Assembly (NCBI GenBank): GCA_038030265.1 | Contig: CM075939.1 | Coordinates: forward strand, 33,337,253-33,401,252 | DNA: 64,000 nucleotides | Reading direction: 5' to 3' | From: Corythucha ciliata | Lineage: Eukaryota; Arthropoda; Insecta; Hemiptera; Tingidae | Shown here: positions 20,550 through 33,900 of the stretch, one piece after another | How the letters are laid out: every line of letters starts with the position of its first letter | How positions within the stretch are numbered: position 1 is the first letter of the stretch | Notes under the pieces: model-generated | What the model was told of the DNA's origin: nothing | What the model saw: only the letters and a program-made list of their open reading frames with translations | Database searches by the model: none | Translations under genes and position numbers: made by a program

Positions 20550-23500
20550 CCAACTTGATTTTTTTGTTGAGGCCGGATTTTTGGCATTTGGCGAAACGAT
20601 ATATTATACAGATCAAACAAAAGATCTTGGTATTATTGCTCCTAGGGAAGAGTCGAAGTGAAACTTTGTATTGTGAATTAGAACGATGGTTTGAAAAAAT
20701 GTTTTGGGCAGTGAACGAAAAAGTTGATTAATGCTCGTAAATCAAATAATGGGTTGTCAGAGCTTGCAGGCATGTATTTCCGGCGACTAAACGATACCAA
20801 CCCCATAGTTTATGGATTTTCATTATCGAAGGTATGAAACACCTTTCCCCACCTACCTTACCCCACATCGCAAACATACCAACTCGTGTAGATCGAACGT
20901 TAAAGGTACAGCAATATACAGAATGTCTACCCCTCCTCCACCCATCAACACCCGCAACCTCTCCCGTGTTTCCTATACGTCAACACTCAACCCATCCTTT
21001 CTGTATCACTCGTAATATTTCATCTCCTCGTCTCGTCATTAAACCCCCTTCCACCTCACAAGCATCACTGTCCTCTTCGTGAACTATTAGCTTCCAACAT
21101 CTCCATCCTAACCGTCTGGCTCAGAGCGGGAGTGCCGAATATGATGAAAACAGTCGGCAGTACATTTGCAAGGGTGTGCAAACAGTGTCATACAGGGCCT
21201 CTCCAGGTGATCGAAACAACGTGACTTGAACCAGCGAGAGGGCGGGAACATGTTGGCATAAGTAATTTCCATTTCATGTTGTTGCTCTGTACTGTCATTG
21301 TTTGTGATTGCTATATGATGAATTATTGCAGCTATATTTCACTTGTTAAATGTCGTATAATGAATTATTATAGTTCGTGACATGTAATTTGATTTTATAC
21401 TAGACGAAACTCAATATTCTAGTTAATTAATGCTTGGTGCAATAATACAAAATAACTCATTGAAAGCATTCGGAGGCTCGTGTCCCGTGTACTACTTTTC
21501 CCCTGTTCAGAATTGAAAATACATGTTCTGGCTGTCTCCATAGTCTAGTCTTCACATCTTTTGAGTTGTTGTTTCCAGAAGAAAAATAATTTTGTCGAAT
21601 GAAGAGTTTTTTAAAACTTTTTTCCTCGTAAAATTACATTATCATCATCCTGCACTGTTTGGTATGCAATGGAACGCATCTCGACTGGCCGAACTCATCC
21701 GTATGCGACGTCGAATAAAATCCTTCGTTTGTCAAAACACGAGACACCTTAGTCTTTAGTTATACGTATAATTAATTAACTCCTTATTTGAACTAAACCG
21801 AACCCGATGGATTTTTAAAGAGCGTGGAAGCGTGATGGCCGTAAAGGAAACCCCTGATTCCCCTCATCATCTGAGGAGGAGTTGGATTTCACAGAGCGAA
21901 CTGGTTTCGTGAAAACAAAGAGTATGTGAGAAAGAGAGAGAGGGAGTGAGTACGAGTGACAGTGTGAGAGAGTGAAAAAGTCTGCGGCTTCAGGTGTGGG
22001 TTTATTCCTTTAGCCACTCATACAAGACCCTCGCCCCCCGCAAATTATAATCAGGTAAGAGGGCTCTCCATTACCTTTAAGTTTTTATACACAAGTATGT
22101 GTAATCGATGAGTGTGACTATCCCAATCTTTTCAGTGAAAAGGGGCGCCGGGTCTTGGAAGTAAAAACATTATTTCCGGGGTTATCTCCATTCCTCAATC
22201 AGGTCAAAAATTAAGCGCTCTGGGGAGCGAAATAATTACTGTGGGCTTAACATGATGTCCACCAAACAAGTCCCTCAAGGAGAATCGATTGAACGCATTT
22301 TCGACTTCGATTGGAATCGTCTTGTAATCATTTGTAGGTACTTTATTTTGACCTGTAGAATAATAGCGGCCAGCTGGAAAAACACTAACGCATTGCCAAT
22401 GAAAAACGCTTTGAAGCCTTCCATCAGCTCCGTCTCAAAAGGAAAAGGACGAGAGAAAGAGATAAATTCGTATAGAGTGAGTGAGAGAAGTTAAGTCAAT
22501 AAAAGAGGACCGTGGCTTATCAAATTATCAAAACTGAATACCCAAGCCCCGGGAAAACGAGACTATTTACTTTTCGTTGTTCCTACAAGTTGAGAAGCAC
22601 ACAAGCTCCACCCTGCACTCACTCGTATCATCCGTTCCTCGATTTCTTTCTAAACTCATCAATAATAATTTTACTCTGTAGGTACAATTTCACGGTACTT
22701 AAACTATTTGAGGTGAAAAACCGCCCCGAAAGTCAATACTATTTGTTTGAAGTCCCCAGGAAAATAAATGTTAAAATACTTAATTAAATCTGACTGCTCA
22801 TCAAGACGGCTGTGGACATGCCTTCCACTTTTCAGTGATGGGAGATAGATTAATAAGGCAGGTAAGGGTAACGAGGGTACAAGCGCAGTTGCCCTCATCA
22901 CGCTCACTCTTGTAACTCTTTCCGCGGCCCCACATCGAAAAAAAATGTACATGATAGTCGTCACTGAAAAACGACATGAGAAAAAAACCCTCCTCTCTAC
23001 ACACATGCTCTGTTTTTTGTGTGGCTTAACTGTAAAATGAACCGCTAACTCAAAGCAAATAATTGCTCATCGGCTTATTGTTCTACGGGCGACGACCTTA
23101 CGTACGAGTAAATTAATTGTACATCTCTGCAGTCCATTCATCCAATAAGCGGTCTTGAAGGGAAACAAAAAGAACATTAGCATAATACCAAACGCACAAA
23201 AAGAGGGGAATCTTTTTTTTTTCTTTTTTTTTGGATCGAAAAGTTGTTCATTTTAACTTCGTCACTTCTTAATATGTATCAACTTTTTAAACAAAAGCGT
23301 AGCATCACGTCCACTCTATTAGCCGAGAAGTTGTACAAGAAGACTTGACTAGTAATTCACGCGACAAGAGTTTCCACTTAAGTCTCCTATATAAAAGAAT
23401 GAGAAGAATGATTCAGTGATTTTCTTGCCCTTCCTTCCTCGCTAAGCTTTTTTTTTTCGAGGTTCTCCAGAAGGCTAAGATAAATACAAAAAATTATCAA

Positions 23501-24130
23501 CGACGACAATAGCAAAGTGTAAGTTCTTGAAGCAAAGAATTTGCAGTCTAACATGCTCGGGAACTATTTTGGTTGAAAGTTGTCTCAACTATGAACTCTA
23601 AACTTGAGGATCATAAACGTATCGTTTCAAGAAGAAGCAGCGTTTTAAAACTGAACGTTTTAGGCAGAGTGACGAAAAAACACAGCACGACGATGGTCAG
23701 ACCACTCGCCATGCTTTTCGATCAGATGAAAGTATCGAATTTAAGGGGTAAATCATAAGATTTTGGATGGTACGATTAGGCTCTGGAGCGAAATTAGTAG
23801 TCAGGTAAGTTTATGGGCATTTAAAATTCTTCAGGGTACAGGAATTCGGTGATACATAAAATAACTAGAATCCTAGCTGGCTGGCTGCATTTGTATACAT
23901 TGTACATTCGTGATTCATCTGAAACAAAAAAGTGCCTGTATGCATGTTCACACATCCTATGCCTCGTGTTCCGTGAGCCCCGTCTAGGAGTGCTAAAAGA
24001 TTTTGAGATCGGAAATCACTTCTTGCATGAGGTTACCTGTGGCCTAATCATGAACAAAATCGCATTTTAAAGAGAAATTTCGTGGGTCAGGATCCTTTCA
24101 AATACAAAATGATATATAATTATAGAACTC
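20550..24130. other. No gene seen
   Basis: C-rich low-complexity sequence lies at 20830-21080, and GAGAG-rich sequence at about 21925-21970 and 22440-22490. Open frames here (for example 22252-22494, 22512-22787, 22704-23006) lack recognisable domains. No inverted-repeat element was identified. Confidence 0.4.
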
Positions 24131-24172
24131 ATATTGTTAGTGTGATCGCTTAAACTACGAGTGTTAGTAGGT

Positions 24173-24395
24173 AATGCATGCATAAAGCTGTAGCAGTAGG
24201 AGCCTATATATTGTCTGCCTTCCCTAGTTGAGGTACGTTAAAAACAAACCGGTTTCGACTACTCGCCATCTTCAGCGTCTGGAAGTACAACAGTGCTGAA
24301 GATGACGAGCAGCCGAAACTGGTTCGTTTTTAACTCACCTCAACGAGGGAAAGCAGACAATGTAGGTTCCTTCGACTACAGCTTTATGCATGCAT
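24173..24395. mobile_element. Foldback with Penelope-type ends (PLE-3)
   Basis: Two ~105 bp arms are inverted around about 24284: AATGCATGCATAAAGCTGTAG at the left end and its inverse at the right. The inner ends are GCCATCTTCAGC and GCTGAAGATGACG. Each arm carries the CTGAAGAT...CGAAAC motif found at ends of the Penelope loci in this window. There is no coding sequence. The link to Penelope elements is by motif and architecture only. Confidence 0.7.
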
Positions 24396-24565
24396 TAATT
24401 TAGAACTATTTTAAGAGGAAAATCCTGAAGGCTCGTGCTCTCCTAGTTAACGGCGACCGGCGACTGAAGGGCAAAAATTACAATGTTACCCAGGGACAAT
24501 GGCATGGGAAGCCCCATTGACGTGGGGGGGGGGGGTTGAATATAATAAGTGATGTACAAGAGTTG

Positions 24566-24765
24566 ATATTGTTAGCATGATGATGATGATGGGTTAGTAG
24601 GTAATGCATGCATAAAGTTGTAGCCGTATAGGAACCTACGTCGTCTAACTTCCCTTTCTGGTGTGCGTCGAAAAGGAACTGGTTTCGGCTGCTAGCCATC
24701 TTCAGCGTGTGGACAACAAGTTTCGGTTGTACTGGGACTGGGAAGGTTCAGTTGTATGCATGTAC
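24566..24765. mobile_element. Related foldback unit, partial
   Basis: The left part repeats 24132-24280 (ATATTGTTAG, TTAGTAGGTAATGCATGCATAAAG, CGTCTAACTTCCC, CTGGTTTCGGCTGCTAGCCATCTTCAGCG split over the unit). The right arm is short and diverged (AAGTTTCGGTTG... TTGTATGCATGTAC). The minus strand carries CTGAAGATGGCTAGCAGCC then GAAAC, with a perfect GGCT/AGCC stem. Confidence 0.65.
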
Positions 24766-25365
24766 TAAGTGAATAAAAGTTTCTCTCAGAATGATCGAGT
24801 ACCCCTACCCCTTGCCATCACACCTTTCATTTCAGAGGTATGAGATGAGATTGAGTCTCTCTCACAGATGACAAGTTTCCAACGCTTCTATGCTCTCGTG
24901 TAACTTCAAGTCCACCTCACCTAATTGAGTCCTACTCGTCAACCAAGAGTCCCCGCCTCTTTCCACCACATGCGTTCTTTTGGCATGACCAGTCATAATT
25001 CTTCAACTCCCACGTGCCATGCGACAAGAGAAAAGGAAACTGTGGACTTATAGCTCTGTATCTTAAAGCAACCTAGTTTGCTTGACTACATGATTCGGTG
25101 GACAGGGTACTAACAAAACATTTTCAAAGTAGTGGCCCCTTCATCACCCAAGCAAAATTTCACAGCTAGCCGTGATTATTCGTTAACCCGGAGTCCCGGA
25201 TACGAAATGGGCGATTCCTAAGTCACCTCTTCCACGATTTAAAAAAAAAAAAAAAAAATCGCTCCGGCAGCTGGCGGTCGGAAAGAGTGCATTTCATTCC
25301 GTATACGGATACCCTAAGCCGTCCCAGAAGTTATAATTTTGATACCATAATTTGTTTCATTAAGC
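24766..25365. other. No gene seen
   Basis: The stretch contains an A homopolymer at about 25241-25258. No ORF or repeat structure is recognised. Confidence 0.4.
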
Positions 25366-25369
25366 CGAA

Positions 25370-25935
25370 CTTCTTCCTCTATTTTCACCACCCTCTCTTC
25401 AAAAATGTCGAAAAGTCTCGGTAGTTTTCCAAGGGCTTTGTTATATTAAATTTTTGTGCCGTATTTTATAATACCTAAACGTGTGAATTTAAGCGATTTT
25501 TTAAAATTTCATCCCCCCTTTCACCCCCCTCCACCATCAAAGTTTTCGATAAATCTCAATCGAACCCAGGGCTTTCGTTACATTAAATTATGGAGTCGAA
25601 TTTTAGAGTGCTAAGATGAACTAGTGAAGTTCAACGCTATTTTTACACTTCCACACCGGAAGGACCACCCCCACCACCTTGACTTTTTCGAAAAAATAAA
25701 ATGGGAATCAAAGGCCAGTATAGTATGAAGTATTCGTACCGAATATGACGTATCTAGAATCAACTGGTGATTTGTAGTGATTTTTTGACCATTTCAAGCC
25801 CTATTTTCCCCCCCTCCAATTTGACCGATTTGGCTCAAATGCAATACCGACCGGTGTCTTATGACTACTGATTTTTGTGCCAAAGCGCGTTCCGCTAAAT
25901 TAACTTCTACGAGAGTTATCGTGCTAACAAGGAAA
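25370..25935 (-). repeat. Satellite array with ~130-150 bp units, inverted copy of the 1-585 repeat
   Basis: Positions 25640-25935 are the inverted counterpart of the unit at 1-296. The preceding 25370-25640 holds two more diverged units sharing CCAAGGGCTTTGTTATATTAAATT / CCAGGGCTTTCGTTACATTAAATT-type blocks and a C-rich TTCACCNCCCTC block. The ~290 bp unit may therefore be a dimer of ~145 bp monomers. Confidence 0.65.
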
Positions 25936-26109
25936 CGGCCATAATATTATATATATAATTATATAGATATACGTATATATATGAATTCCGGAGACCACTG
26001 AATTCGTGTTCTAGAGGTTCTGAAACATGAAAAAAACATGACATGACCCATGTTTGCCACCATCACGACGAGACCAATAGTGCATTTTCAGAATGAAATG
26101 CACTATAAA
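25936..26109. repeat. AT dinucleotide-rich tract
   Basis: ATATTATATATATAATTATAT-like sequence runs at about 25943-25984, followed by unremarkable sequence. Confidence 0.6.
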
Positions 26110-26640
26110 CAAAATCCTATTTCACAGGATTGAGTCCCAAAAGAAGAAAATTTGGCGGGGTTACCCCTCCAAAAATCCAAGTTCTTGTTATAGGCACTGA
26201 CGAAGTTAAAATATTTCATGGATTTTACACTCACAGAACCAGATTTCTTGGTTTTGGCTAACCCAATAACCAAATTTCGCCTCTGATAGTGCCTCCTAAA
26301 ATTTAATTAGATGGTTTGGCTCTTTCTGAAACCAACTTTTGCGGATCTGGCACGTCAAAAGCAGATTTTGTTGCTTTGGCCCTAAAAAAAAGCTTACTTC
26401 ACACCTTTCCGACAAATAAGCGTGCTGTTTCATTTTAAAGAGAAATTTTGCCGGGTTGGTCCATTTAAAAAGAAAATTCGTTGAGTTGACTCCACTAAAA
26501 AACAAAGTTTCGAGGGGTTGGCTCATTAAAAACCAATTTCATGGTAAAAGCTCATTTTAAATAACAATTTCACGAGTCTTGCTCCTTCCAAAAGCGAAAT
26601 TTTGCATGATTGGCCAATTCAAAACCAATTGCTTTTACCA
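26110..26640 (+). repeat. Degenerate short-period satellite (type A), plus orientation
   Basis: Repeated variants of AATTTCGNGGGTTGGCTC and ATTNAAAAACCAATTT occur every 30-45 bp. The minus-strand open frame at 26296-26526 lies on this array and is repetitive in peptide terms, so it is not a gene. Confidence 0.65.
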
Positions 26641-26715
26641 TGAATTGCTACAAGTTTTAGTTACCATTCTGAACCACCATGCTATACTTGAGTAACGCTT
26701 GTTCTATTTGCCGTA

Positions 26716-27003
26716 CTACACCGTTAAATCGACGTTTATGATGGGGGTACCACAGGGGTAAGAACACCACACAAAGGGGTGACGTTGCTCAGAGAAGGTT
26801 GCGTACCACTGTCCCATGGTTGTGATCATCTCCCGAAATACTCGACGGAACGGGGGAAAGACCCAGTTATTTTCCATCGTTCTATATGCGTCACGGCAAG
26901 GGTAATTCAAGCCTAAACGAAGGATTTCAGTGGGGTAAGAGGCTCTGCTGCTCATACGACGATCGACGACGCCTTGGAGGACGATCAAAACCCATAGAAA
27001 CAT
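26716..27003 (-). CDS. Hypothetical 95-residue protein with possible signal peptide
   Basis: I do not recognise this protein. The frame begins MFLWVLIVLQGVVDRR, which looks like a short hydrophobic signal sequence. It continues with a polar region rich in aromatic residues and three cysteines (YPCRD, then VWCSYPCGTP near the C-terminus). It does not lie in the neighbouring satellite array and is less repetitive than most open frames in the window. It could be a small secreted peptide, the first exon of a longer gene, or chance. Confidence 0.25.
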   Translation of the reverse strand: MFLWVLIVLQGVVDRRMSSRASYPTEILRLGLNYPCRDAYRTMENNWVFPPFRRVFREMITTMGQWYATFSEQRHPFVWCSYPCGTPIINVDLTV

Positions 27004-27533
27004 GGAAGTAAACGCGAGTAAACGAAGAACGAAGATCCTGAGGCTAGATGCTACCCCCTCAGGTTTTACGTTTCAAGTCTGCTCTTCTGCTTTAATTTAC
27101 TCCAAAATTCCGAACCAAGCAGCTACTAAGCGCCAAGCTAAGACCATTCCAAACAATAATGATCTAGCGTTCGTTTATTGACAGTTACGAATCCCAAGTC
27201 TTATAGACCAATGTTAATGACAAGACAGTAGTAAACAATTTCCAACAGTCAACGCACAGCCTCTCCGTGCCTATTACGTTCGACTTTTCCCTCCGCCTTT
27301 TCTAGCTGTGAAAAGTGATTTTCCCTGAACAATACAACTCGTTCTTAAATGTCACAAACAGAAACCACGCGTCCCCTTCCCCCACAAACCACATTTTAAA
27401 ATCCTTGGCAACATTTGTAGGTTATTAAGCTCAGGCGAAAGAGAAGAGGATGCCCTTCTCTTATCTTTTCGGCGGAAACTTTTTCGTGGTAGCCCGTCAA
27501 TTATTAATTATATTGCGGAAATAAAAACAATCT

Positions 27534-27539
<6 letters not shown>

Positions 27540-27592
<53 letters not shown>
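27540..27592 (+). repeat. A homopolymer of 53 nt
   Basis: An uninterrupted A run. No LINE or SINE body was recognised immediately upstream on the plus strand, although it could mark a retroposed tail. Confidence 0.95.
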
Positions 27593-27597
<5 letters not shown>

Positions 27598-29660
27598 CCC
27601 TAACCATAAAAATAAATCTTAAAAAATAGCAGATTAGGCAACTGAATAATGACAAGGAATCTCACCCTACCCCCTGCTTTGCTCAGTCGCATTATAGCAG
27701 TTTAAATTCACATAGCCATGCCATTTTAAAAACCACTTTACATTGAACCATAAAATGGTAAAACATTTTCATTACTGTCATAACGAAATTTTTTTTATTT
27801 TTAACAGGAGTGCATTTTTTAATGGTTCAGAACGTCATCAAACCGGGTAATTACAGTATGAGCTACATTTTTAGAACGCAGTCGGTGGTGTGGTTGAAAA
27901 TAAAAATTATGGCAAATAAATTTGCGAGTCATCAAATTTAATCGGGAACGCACACGCAGATTTTTTAATAATGAAATAAAAAGAATGAGAAGCTGCAGTA
28001 TTCTGTTTTCGACGGGGCACGATAAATTATTGCAAACTTTTTAAAGACCTGCTTATAACTAACGACGCCACGCAAGGAGGCCTGTTGCCTTTTTATTTTT
28101 AAGAAAATGAATATAATAAAAATCGTCTATCTGAGTACAATGGGAAAGTAATCAACAAGAAAGAATAGTACATTACGCTATAAAGAAAGGCTCGGTGAGG
28201 GGGTCGGGGAAGTGCAGTGATTATTATATTAAACCATAAAAGGGGCTCCGAAGAATGGATCCTATTATGACTATAGGGCGATGACTTCGAGGTTTTTGTT
28301 CAACTTCCAGGCTCAAAATTTTTCATTTTATTACTATTGGGAAAAACATTCTTGGTTATCATTGCCATCAAACGCGGTATTTAACAAGTTACTCTATTTT
28401 AATAGATAAGTATCAGGAAAGGGCGGAGTCACGATTTTATGTAAATTTTCATTTTTATTTCGAACGTGCTGACACGCCTAATGCGAATCTGCGGTGAATA
28501 TGTTTATTCATAAGCCTCCAAGGGGATCCTAAAACGCGTTACCCCTCCGGGGTTTAAGACAAGGAAAGCTTGGTAGTGAGACAGAAGGAAAGAGAGAAAA
28601 AAGGAAATAAAAAAAAACACAAGAGTTGCAAATATCGTCGAAATTATACGCTAAATAAATTAAATCTCTTAATTAGGCATCTATAACATTATTACTCCAG
28701 CCTTGTACCAACCTTTTTGCAATTTATTACAATTATTCGAGTTTTTCTTCCTCTCTCATTCATTCTTGAGATCCTAAAATTTATTTGTTACTAAATCGCG
28801 TTCGAAGGAGAAAAAAACAGCATTGAGGCTATACTTTGATCGTTGTATTTTGAAAACTTTAAATTCAATCAACCTACCAGGCAACCAGTTATTAATAAAA
28901 GATCTCCCCTACCATAACTGCGACTGCATATTACTCATTAATTTATTCTAGAGAAAGGACTTATGTACTGGTATCAGCTTTCAACTTACGCGACCTTAAA
29001 GTGGCAAGAAGTAAACAAATTTGAATAGGTACATTCGTTACAAGGGCATAGTGTCATAAGTTGTATAGGAAATTGACATGAGACAATGGATATTGAAATA
29101 TAAGATTCTACGAAATTCGATATGAGGACGGTTGTGTTGATAAAGGCACTTACAGTTAATATTTTTGATGCAATCCATGTTAGGGGACTTCAGGGGTAGA
29201 AGCAGCGGATATTCTGCACATGCCGTACCTTGGTTGTGTGGTAGTCGAGGTTATCTACGCGTAAATCTGCATCTAATAATATCTAGTAGATGACATGGGT
29301 AAGCTATGAAGCGGGAATACCTGGAAAGCATCACTCCAAGTTAGTATCAGAATATTCTCCTCTGCGTCGCATCGACTTGAAGTCCTTCTATAAAAATCAA
29401 AGAAGCCTTCCGGCCAATAGCATTCAGGTGGTGTATAAATAAACCCTGCTGAGTGCTCACTGGGGGGGGGGGGCTGGAGGATTTGGCTCACTTCAAAGAC
29501 ATTTTGGGAGCCATGTTTTCATGGAAATATTTCTATTGCCAGCGGAAAAATAGCAAATCGCTATAAGTATATTGTGAGGCCGTCATTGTCAAGCACCGTA
29601 CGTAATTGCTTGTTTTGTTTGGGAAGTGAAGAGCCTACGGTGACATCACACTTTTTAGAC
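27593..29660. other. No gene seen; AT-rich DNA
   Basis: No ORF has a recognisable domain. A G homopolymer is at 29462-29472. Confidence 0.45.
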
Positions 29661-29666
29661 CCATAT

Positions 29667-29807
29667 TATGCTAAGTCGTTCCTCGAAATTTCCTCGACTC
29701 CAACCTTCCTTTCCTCGCAAACTGTAGAATCACATGTTATTTTATAATTTTTCCAGTTTGGGAGGGAGCTTTGAGGTTGAGGAAAATTCGAGGAACGACT
29801 TGGCATA
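29667..29807. mobile_element. Foldback MITE, 141 bp
   Basis: TATGCTAAGTCGTTCCTCGA at the left pairs with TCGAGGAACGACTTGGCATA at the right. Arms run ~55 bp through CCTCGACTCC / GAGGTTGAGG to CAAACTG / CAGTTTG. The loop is AT-rich. It directly abuts another TIR element at 29808. Confidence 0.75.
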
Positions 29808-29936
29808 CAGTCCAGCTCTATGTCTGAGTTGTGTGGAGTCTATGCAAGCAAACAAATTTATTCCCTCGTTAAATGATGCATTTTAATTGATTTCATAAAC
29901 ACCACACAACGAAAACATAGAGCTTGTGATTGGGCC
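29808..29936 (-). mobile_element. TIR MITE, copy 1 (GGCCCGTTCACAAGCTC family)
   Basis: This matches 44755-44889 in inverted orientation, including GTGTGGTGTTTATGAAATCA, ATTAAAATGCATCATTTAAC and GAGGGAAT. The right end here is AGCTTGTGATTGGGCC. The left end is diverged. Confidence 0.75.
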
Positions 29937-32018
29937 TTTAATCAATAGACCTTATAAGCGATTGACGCATGCCGGCATGCCTGAGTTTTTCCGGCGTTTA
30001 TGTTGTGAATCAGGTTAAGCACCCCGACGACTCTACTTATCATTTTCGTTATCTCATTATTGTGAACTTCTGTTTGTTGGCATTTTAGGTGATTTAGGTA
30101 TTGCCAAAAATTGCTGCAGGCTTTAGTGGTTACACTCGAAATATTTCCGTTGATACGTCGCACTATTTATTTATTCCGTCTCACGGCCGTTCTTCGGAGA
30201 CGAAGAACATGAACCTGCTGCGATAGGCGTTGGTGGGAAGTGTGGAGGAGAGGAGAGTGGCGAAGCTGTGTGGAGAGATTAGAGAAGGAGAATGCTATAG
30301 TGGATGGTGATGAAGGAGCGGGGTTGGAGTGAAGTGCGCATAGTCAGATCACCAGCGAGAACTTCTAAACTTTGAGAAAATGTACCCTGTGACGAAACTG
30401 CGGACGTGTCCACGTCAAAAATGCCAACTTATTGGTGTCATGAGCTTTGTAATAGTGGCACGCGTCCCGGCTTTGCCGCACTTCAATGAGAGTTTTCAAA
30501 TTCTCTCGATCTGGTGTACAAGTGTGATGTGATCAAGTGGATCCCAAACAAGGGAAATTTCAAATTTCTCAATGTAAAGAGTGCGGACCAAGTATTCATT
30601 CATTTTGTATTGTAATTTCACCCCTCTGCACTTCAAAACCCGAACGAGTTTCTCTACCGTAGTGGCGTCAGAACTCCGTGGCAATATTGCCCCTGGTGCT
30701 GAGATGGGGAAACATAAATAAGTTCGTTATTGTATAACGCAATGAAACATGAAGTACTAAAGTTATAGCTGTTAATTTCACTATTGACATCTTTCATAAA
30801 TACAGCAGCGCTCTTGCCGAGCTAAGATGAACTAACAATCTGGGAAAACATCTGACCATTGGCCCCGCAAAGATTTACCACAGTGGAACTGGCGGATTTC
30901 TAGCGAACTAACGTAGAGTAGACATAGAGTAGACAATGTCAATCGTAATCAAGGACACTCAACTTCAAATAAAGGAGGATTTCCAAATATTGCTTCGTGC
31001 CACGATGCCAACAATTATTGAACAATTTGCAGAAAAAATGCTTCTGATGTAGAACGTTCTGTTTTCGTGCTACCGATGAGAAAACCCATCAGCATTACCT
31101 CCTCCACCCATTAAGGGTTCAGATCTTAATCCACTCCTGTCATCATCTCCTCATAGGTCTCACTATGCCCTCACTAATTCTCATTGCGTTAATTACCGGC
31201 AACATCACGACAAAATTCGAGAAAAAATTAAGAGCGAATTTCTGCGAAACTTCAAGCCGCTTCCAACACATTCACCAGAAGACAACCGTATAAACAATGA
31301 TGTAGCAATAACAACCAGTAACTATCATGTGTGTCTGCTCTACGAATGCTCTTTCAGACGCCACCAGGGGCGGTCCCGTAATCTTTGCGGGGCCAATAGT
31401 CACTTGCTTTGTGTTGTTTATCGAAGTAGTGAGAATCAGAAAGAAAATTATTGAAGTAAACCCAATTGAAAATTGAAGGGTACCCCAGGAAGTCGTTTCA
31501 CTTAGTCGCCACATGAGCGCTGGTGTATTTATGAAAGATGTCAATAGTCCAGTCAAATTAGAATTTTACCTTGCAAAAGATTCAGTATTATTTTTTATTT
31601 TTTATCTTGTATGTATAAGTAAGGAGTGTCTGAGAAAAAAAATTAAATCTGAAACCCTAGGCACAACTTTTGGCTGCCCAAAACTGCGATTTTTCAGCAT
31701 TTTTTTCAGTTTTTTTGTAAATATCCCTTAAACCATCGGCTTTAGAGAAAAACCTCCTATACAATATATGTAGGGCATTAAATTTCCTGCATCTTTTGTA
31801 TTCAAATTATTTTTCTAAGACCAATATGGAGTGAGCTACAGCCTCTCGGACCATTTCTCATGTAATGATTCAAAAGTCTTAAAATCGCCTGTTTTCGACC
31901 AAAATATTCTCGGTGAGCTTCATTTCTTGCCGTCAACATTCATCCCTCCTTCATTCCCAACTTTTCGAGCCCTCTCCTCCCTACTCGGTTGAAAATTTCA
32001 AAATCACTTTTCTTCGGG
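29937..32018. other. No gene seen; scattered inverted words
   Basis: TGGCCCCGCAAAGATT at about 30860 has an inverse at about 31379. TAGTCCAGTCAAA at 31545 matches one end of the TA-flanked MITE at 36149-36438, but no partner end was found nearby. No ORF is recognisable. Confidence 0.45.
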
Positions 32019-33249
32019 TAAAGCTGGGCACACACATGCGCTACTTCCCAAGTTCCTAGCCGCTACTGCCGAACTCCTAGTAGTGTGTATGGATACTCGC
32101 TACTTGCCGAGTAGTGAATTTTCGTACTTGTTTATGCTCGGCTTCTTTTAGCGGGGACATTATACGCGTTACTCGCCGAGCTCCTAGTAGTGTGTACGGA
32201 TACTCGCTACTCGCCAAGTAGCGAATATTCGTACTCGGGGATGCTCCACTTATTTTCGATGTCGTGCAAGTACCGAGCCAAGTATTGGTTTTCTTTCCGT
32301 TGATTTTTCCGTATCCCTTCTACACATCTCGAGTTTCATGTGGTGATTTATGGTTGTGTGAGATTATCGACGGTTAAAAATATAGTAATTTCGTAATTGT
32401 CTTTATCCATGTGCATTATCGAAATAGACTAATGGACCAAATCAAAAGGATTGTGTTGGGCTGAAGAGATCGGTATGGCGTTTCCGCTTTAATTTGCGAT
32501 TATGTAAATTCGTACAGCCAGTGGGTTTGGGTGACTTTGTAGACGATTGTGGGTACAAGTGTATGAGGTTTGCAAAACGTCTTTCACGCTGGTACCTATT
32601 TTTTTCGATCGGTTTTTTGAAAATTTCCCCCTCCCACTAGATTTGCGTTTCGAATCTGCAAGTTATTATAAAAAAAAACTTGCGGATCAAATAAGCTTTC
32701 TAATGACCCGTCAATGTTTTAAATTAGTTGTCAGTAACGCCCTAAAACATAGCCCGGATTACCGAAAATCGTGATGTTCAGGGGGGAATTGTACCCTGAA
32801 AGCAAACTATCATCAAACTACCGCACGCTCGGTGCAATTTTCATGATTCACCGGTGGTTCTAACCCAAACTTTATCGCGTTCATCCCTGGAAGCCGACGT
32901 TTATATAAGACTGTATGATAAATCTACTAGGAGCCTAGACTATCTTTGTTTTCGATTCGATTTTCTTTGCATTCCTGATTCGTGTTTTATCTGAAATCCT
33001 CACTTTGAACGTTTGCTTCCGGGGAACATTTACCTTTAAAAAATCATGATTTTGGTGTTCCGGGCTATGTTTTACAACTAGTCCAAGAGCCAGCGACGTA
33101 AAAAGAGCAATTTTCTTACCCAGCGCAAAAAATCAAGAATAATTTTCCAATAGTGGGAAAAATTGTCTGCCTCCTTTGGACGTGACGAAACCCGTGGCAG
33201 ACGGCATCAAAGATGCACTTCTGGTGAGAAGTGACACAAATTCCGGTCA

Positions 33250-33900
33250 GACAGGGGTTGCTAAGAGTTTTGATAACGAATTCGGATTCAGCACACCGGA
33301 AATACGGGAAGAAACAGCCAGAAAACAGGTGAAATCACGACGTATAATGAAAAAGTTAGAATTTTTCGAGGAGGTTTGTGATATTCGTTGAAATAATTAT
33401 GTCATTGTGATACGGTCTTGAAAACGACATTCAAATTCAGCACACCTTACAAAACGGAGACTTGACCGAAATAGCAAACAAGTGAAAAGTAGAATATTTT
33501 TTGATACGAGTGTCGTAGGGGCCCGGAAATTTTCTGATTCAGATTACCTGAAACGTGGGAAACTAATGTGAACTATTTCAATCTCGGCTTTGATCGCATG
33601 TCACATATAAGAAATAACAGAAATCTGGGGTTTTTGTAGATTTTCCAATTTTTAGACTGTAGGTAGTGTCTCTTTTAGGGGGTCGGGGGGTTGAAATTCA
33701 AATTCAGGATATCTCAAAACGTGAGGAATGTGAGGGAACCATATTTTTAAAAAATATTACACGCGATGGTGTGGCGAAAAAACAAAAAATAACACGGAAT
33801 TTTAAAAGGCAACCAAATTTCGGCATGTTGCCGTGGTTGTATCGTTGGGCAAATTTGAAATTCGGATTCAGCACACCTGAAAACATTAAAATCAGTCATC
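33250..33900 (+). repeat. Irregular tandem array with ATTCAGCACACC motif
   Basis: GAATTCGGATTCAGCACACC at about 33280, ATTCAAATTCAGCACACC at about 33430, GATTCAGATTACCTGAAACG at about 33537, TTGAAATTCAAATTCAGGAT at about 33691 and AAATTCGGATTCAGCACACC at about 33858 recur at ~110-170 bp spacing. The sequence between is poorly conserved. Confidence 0.55.
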
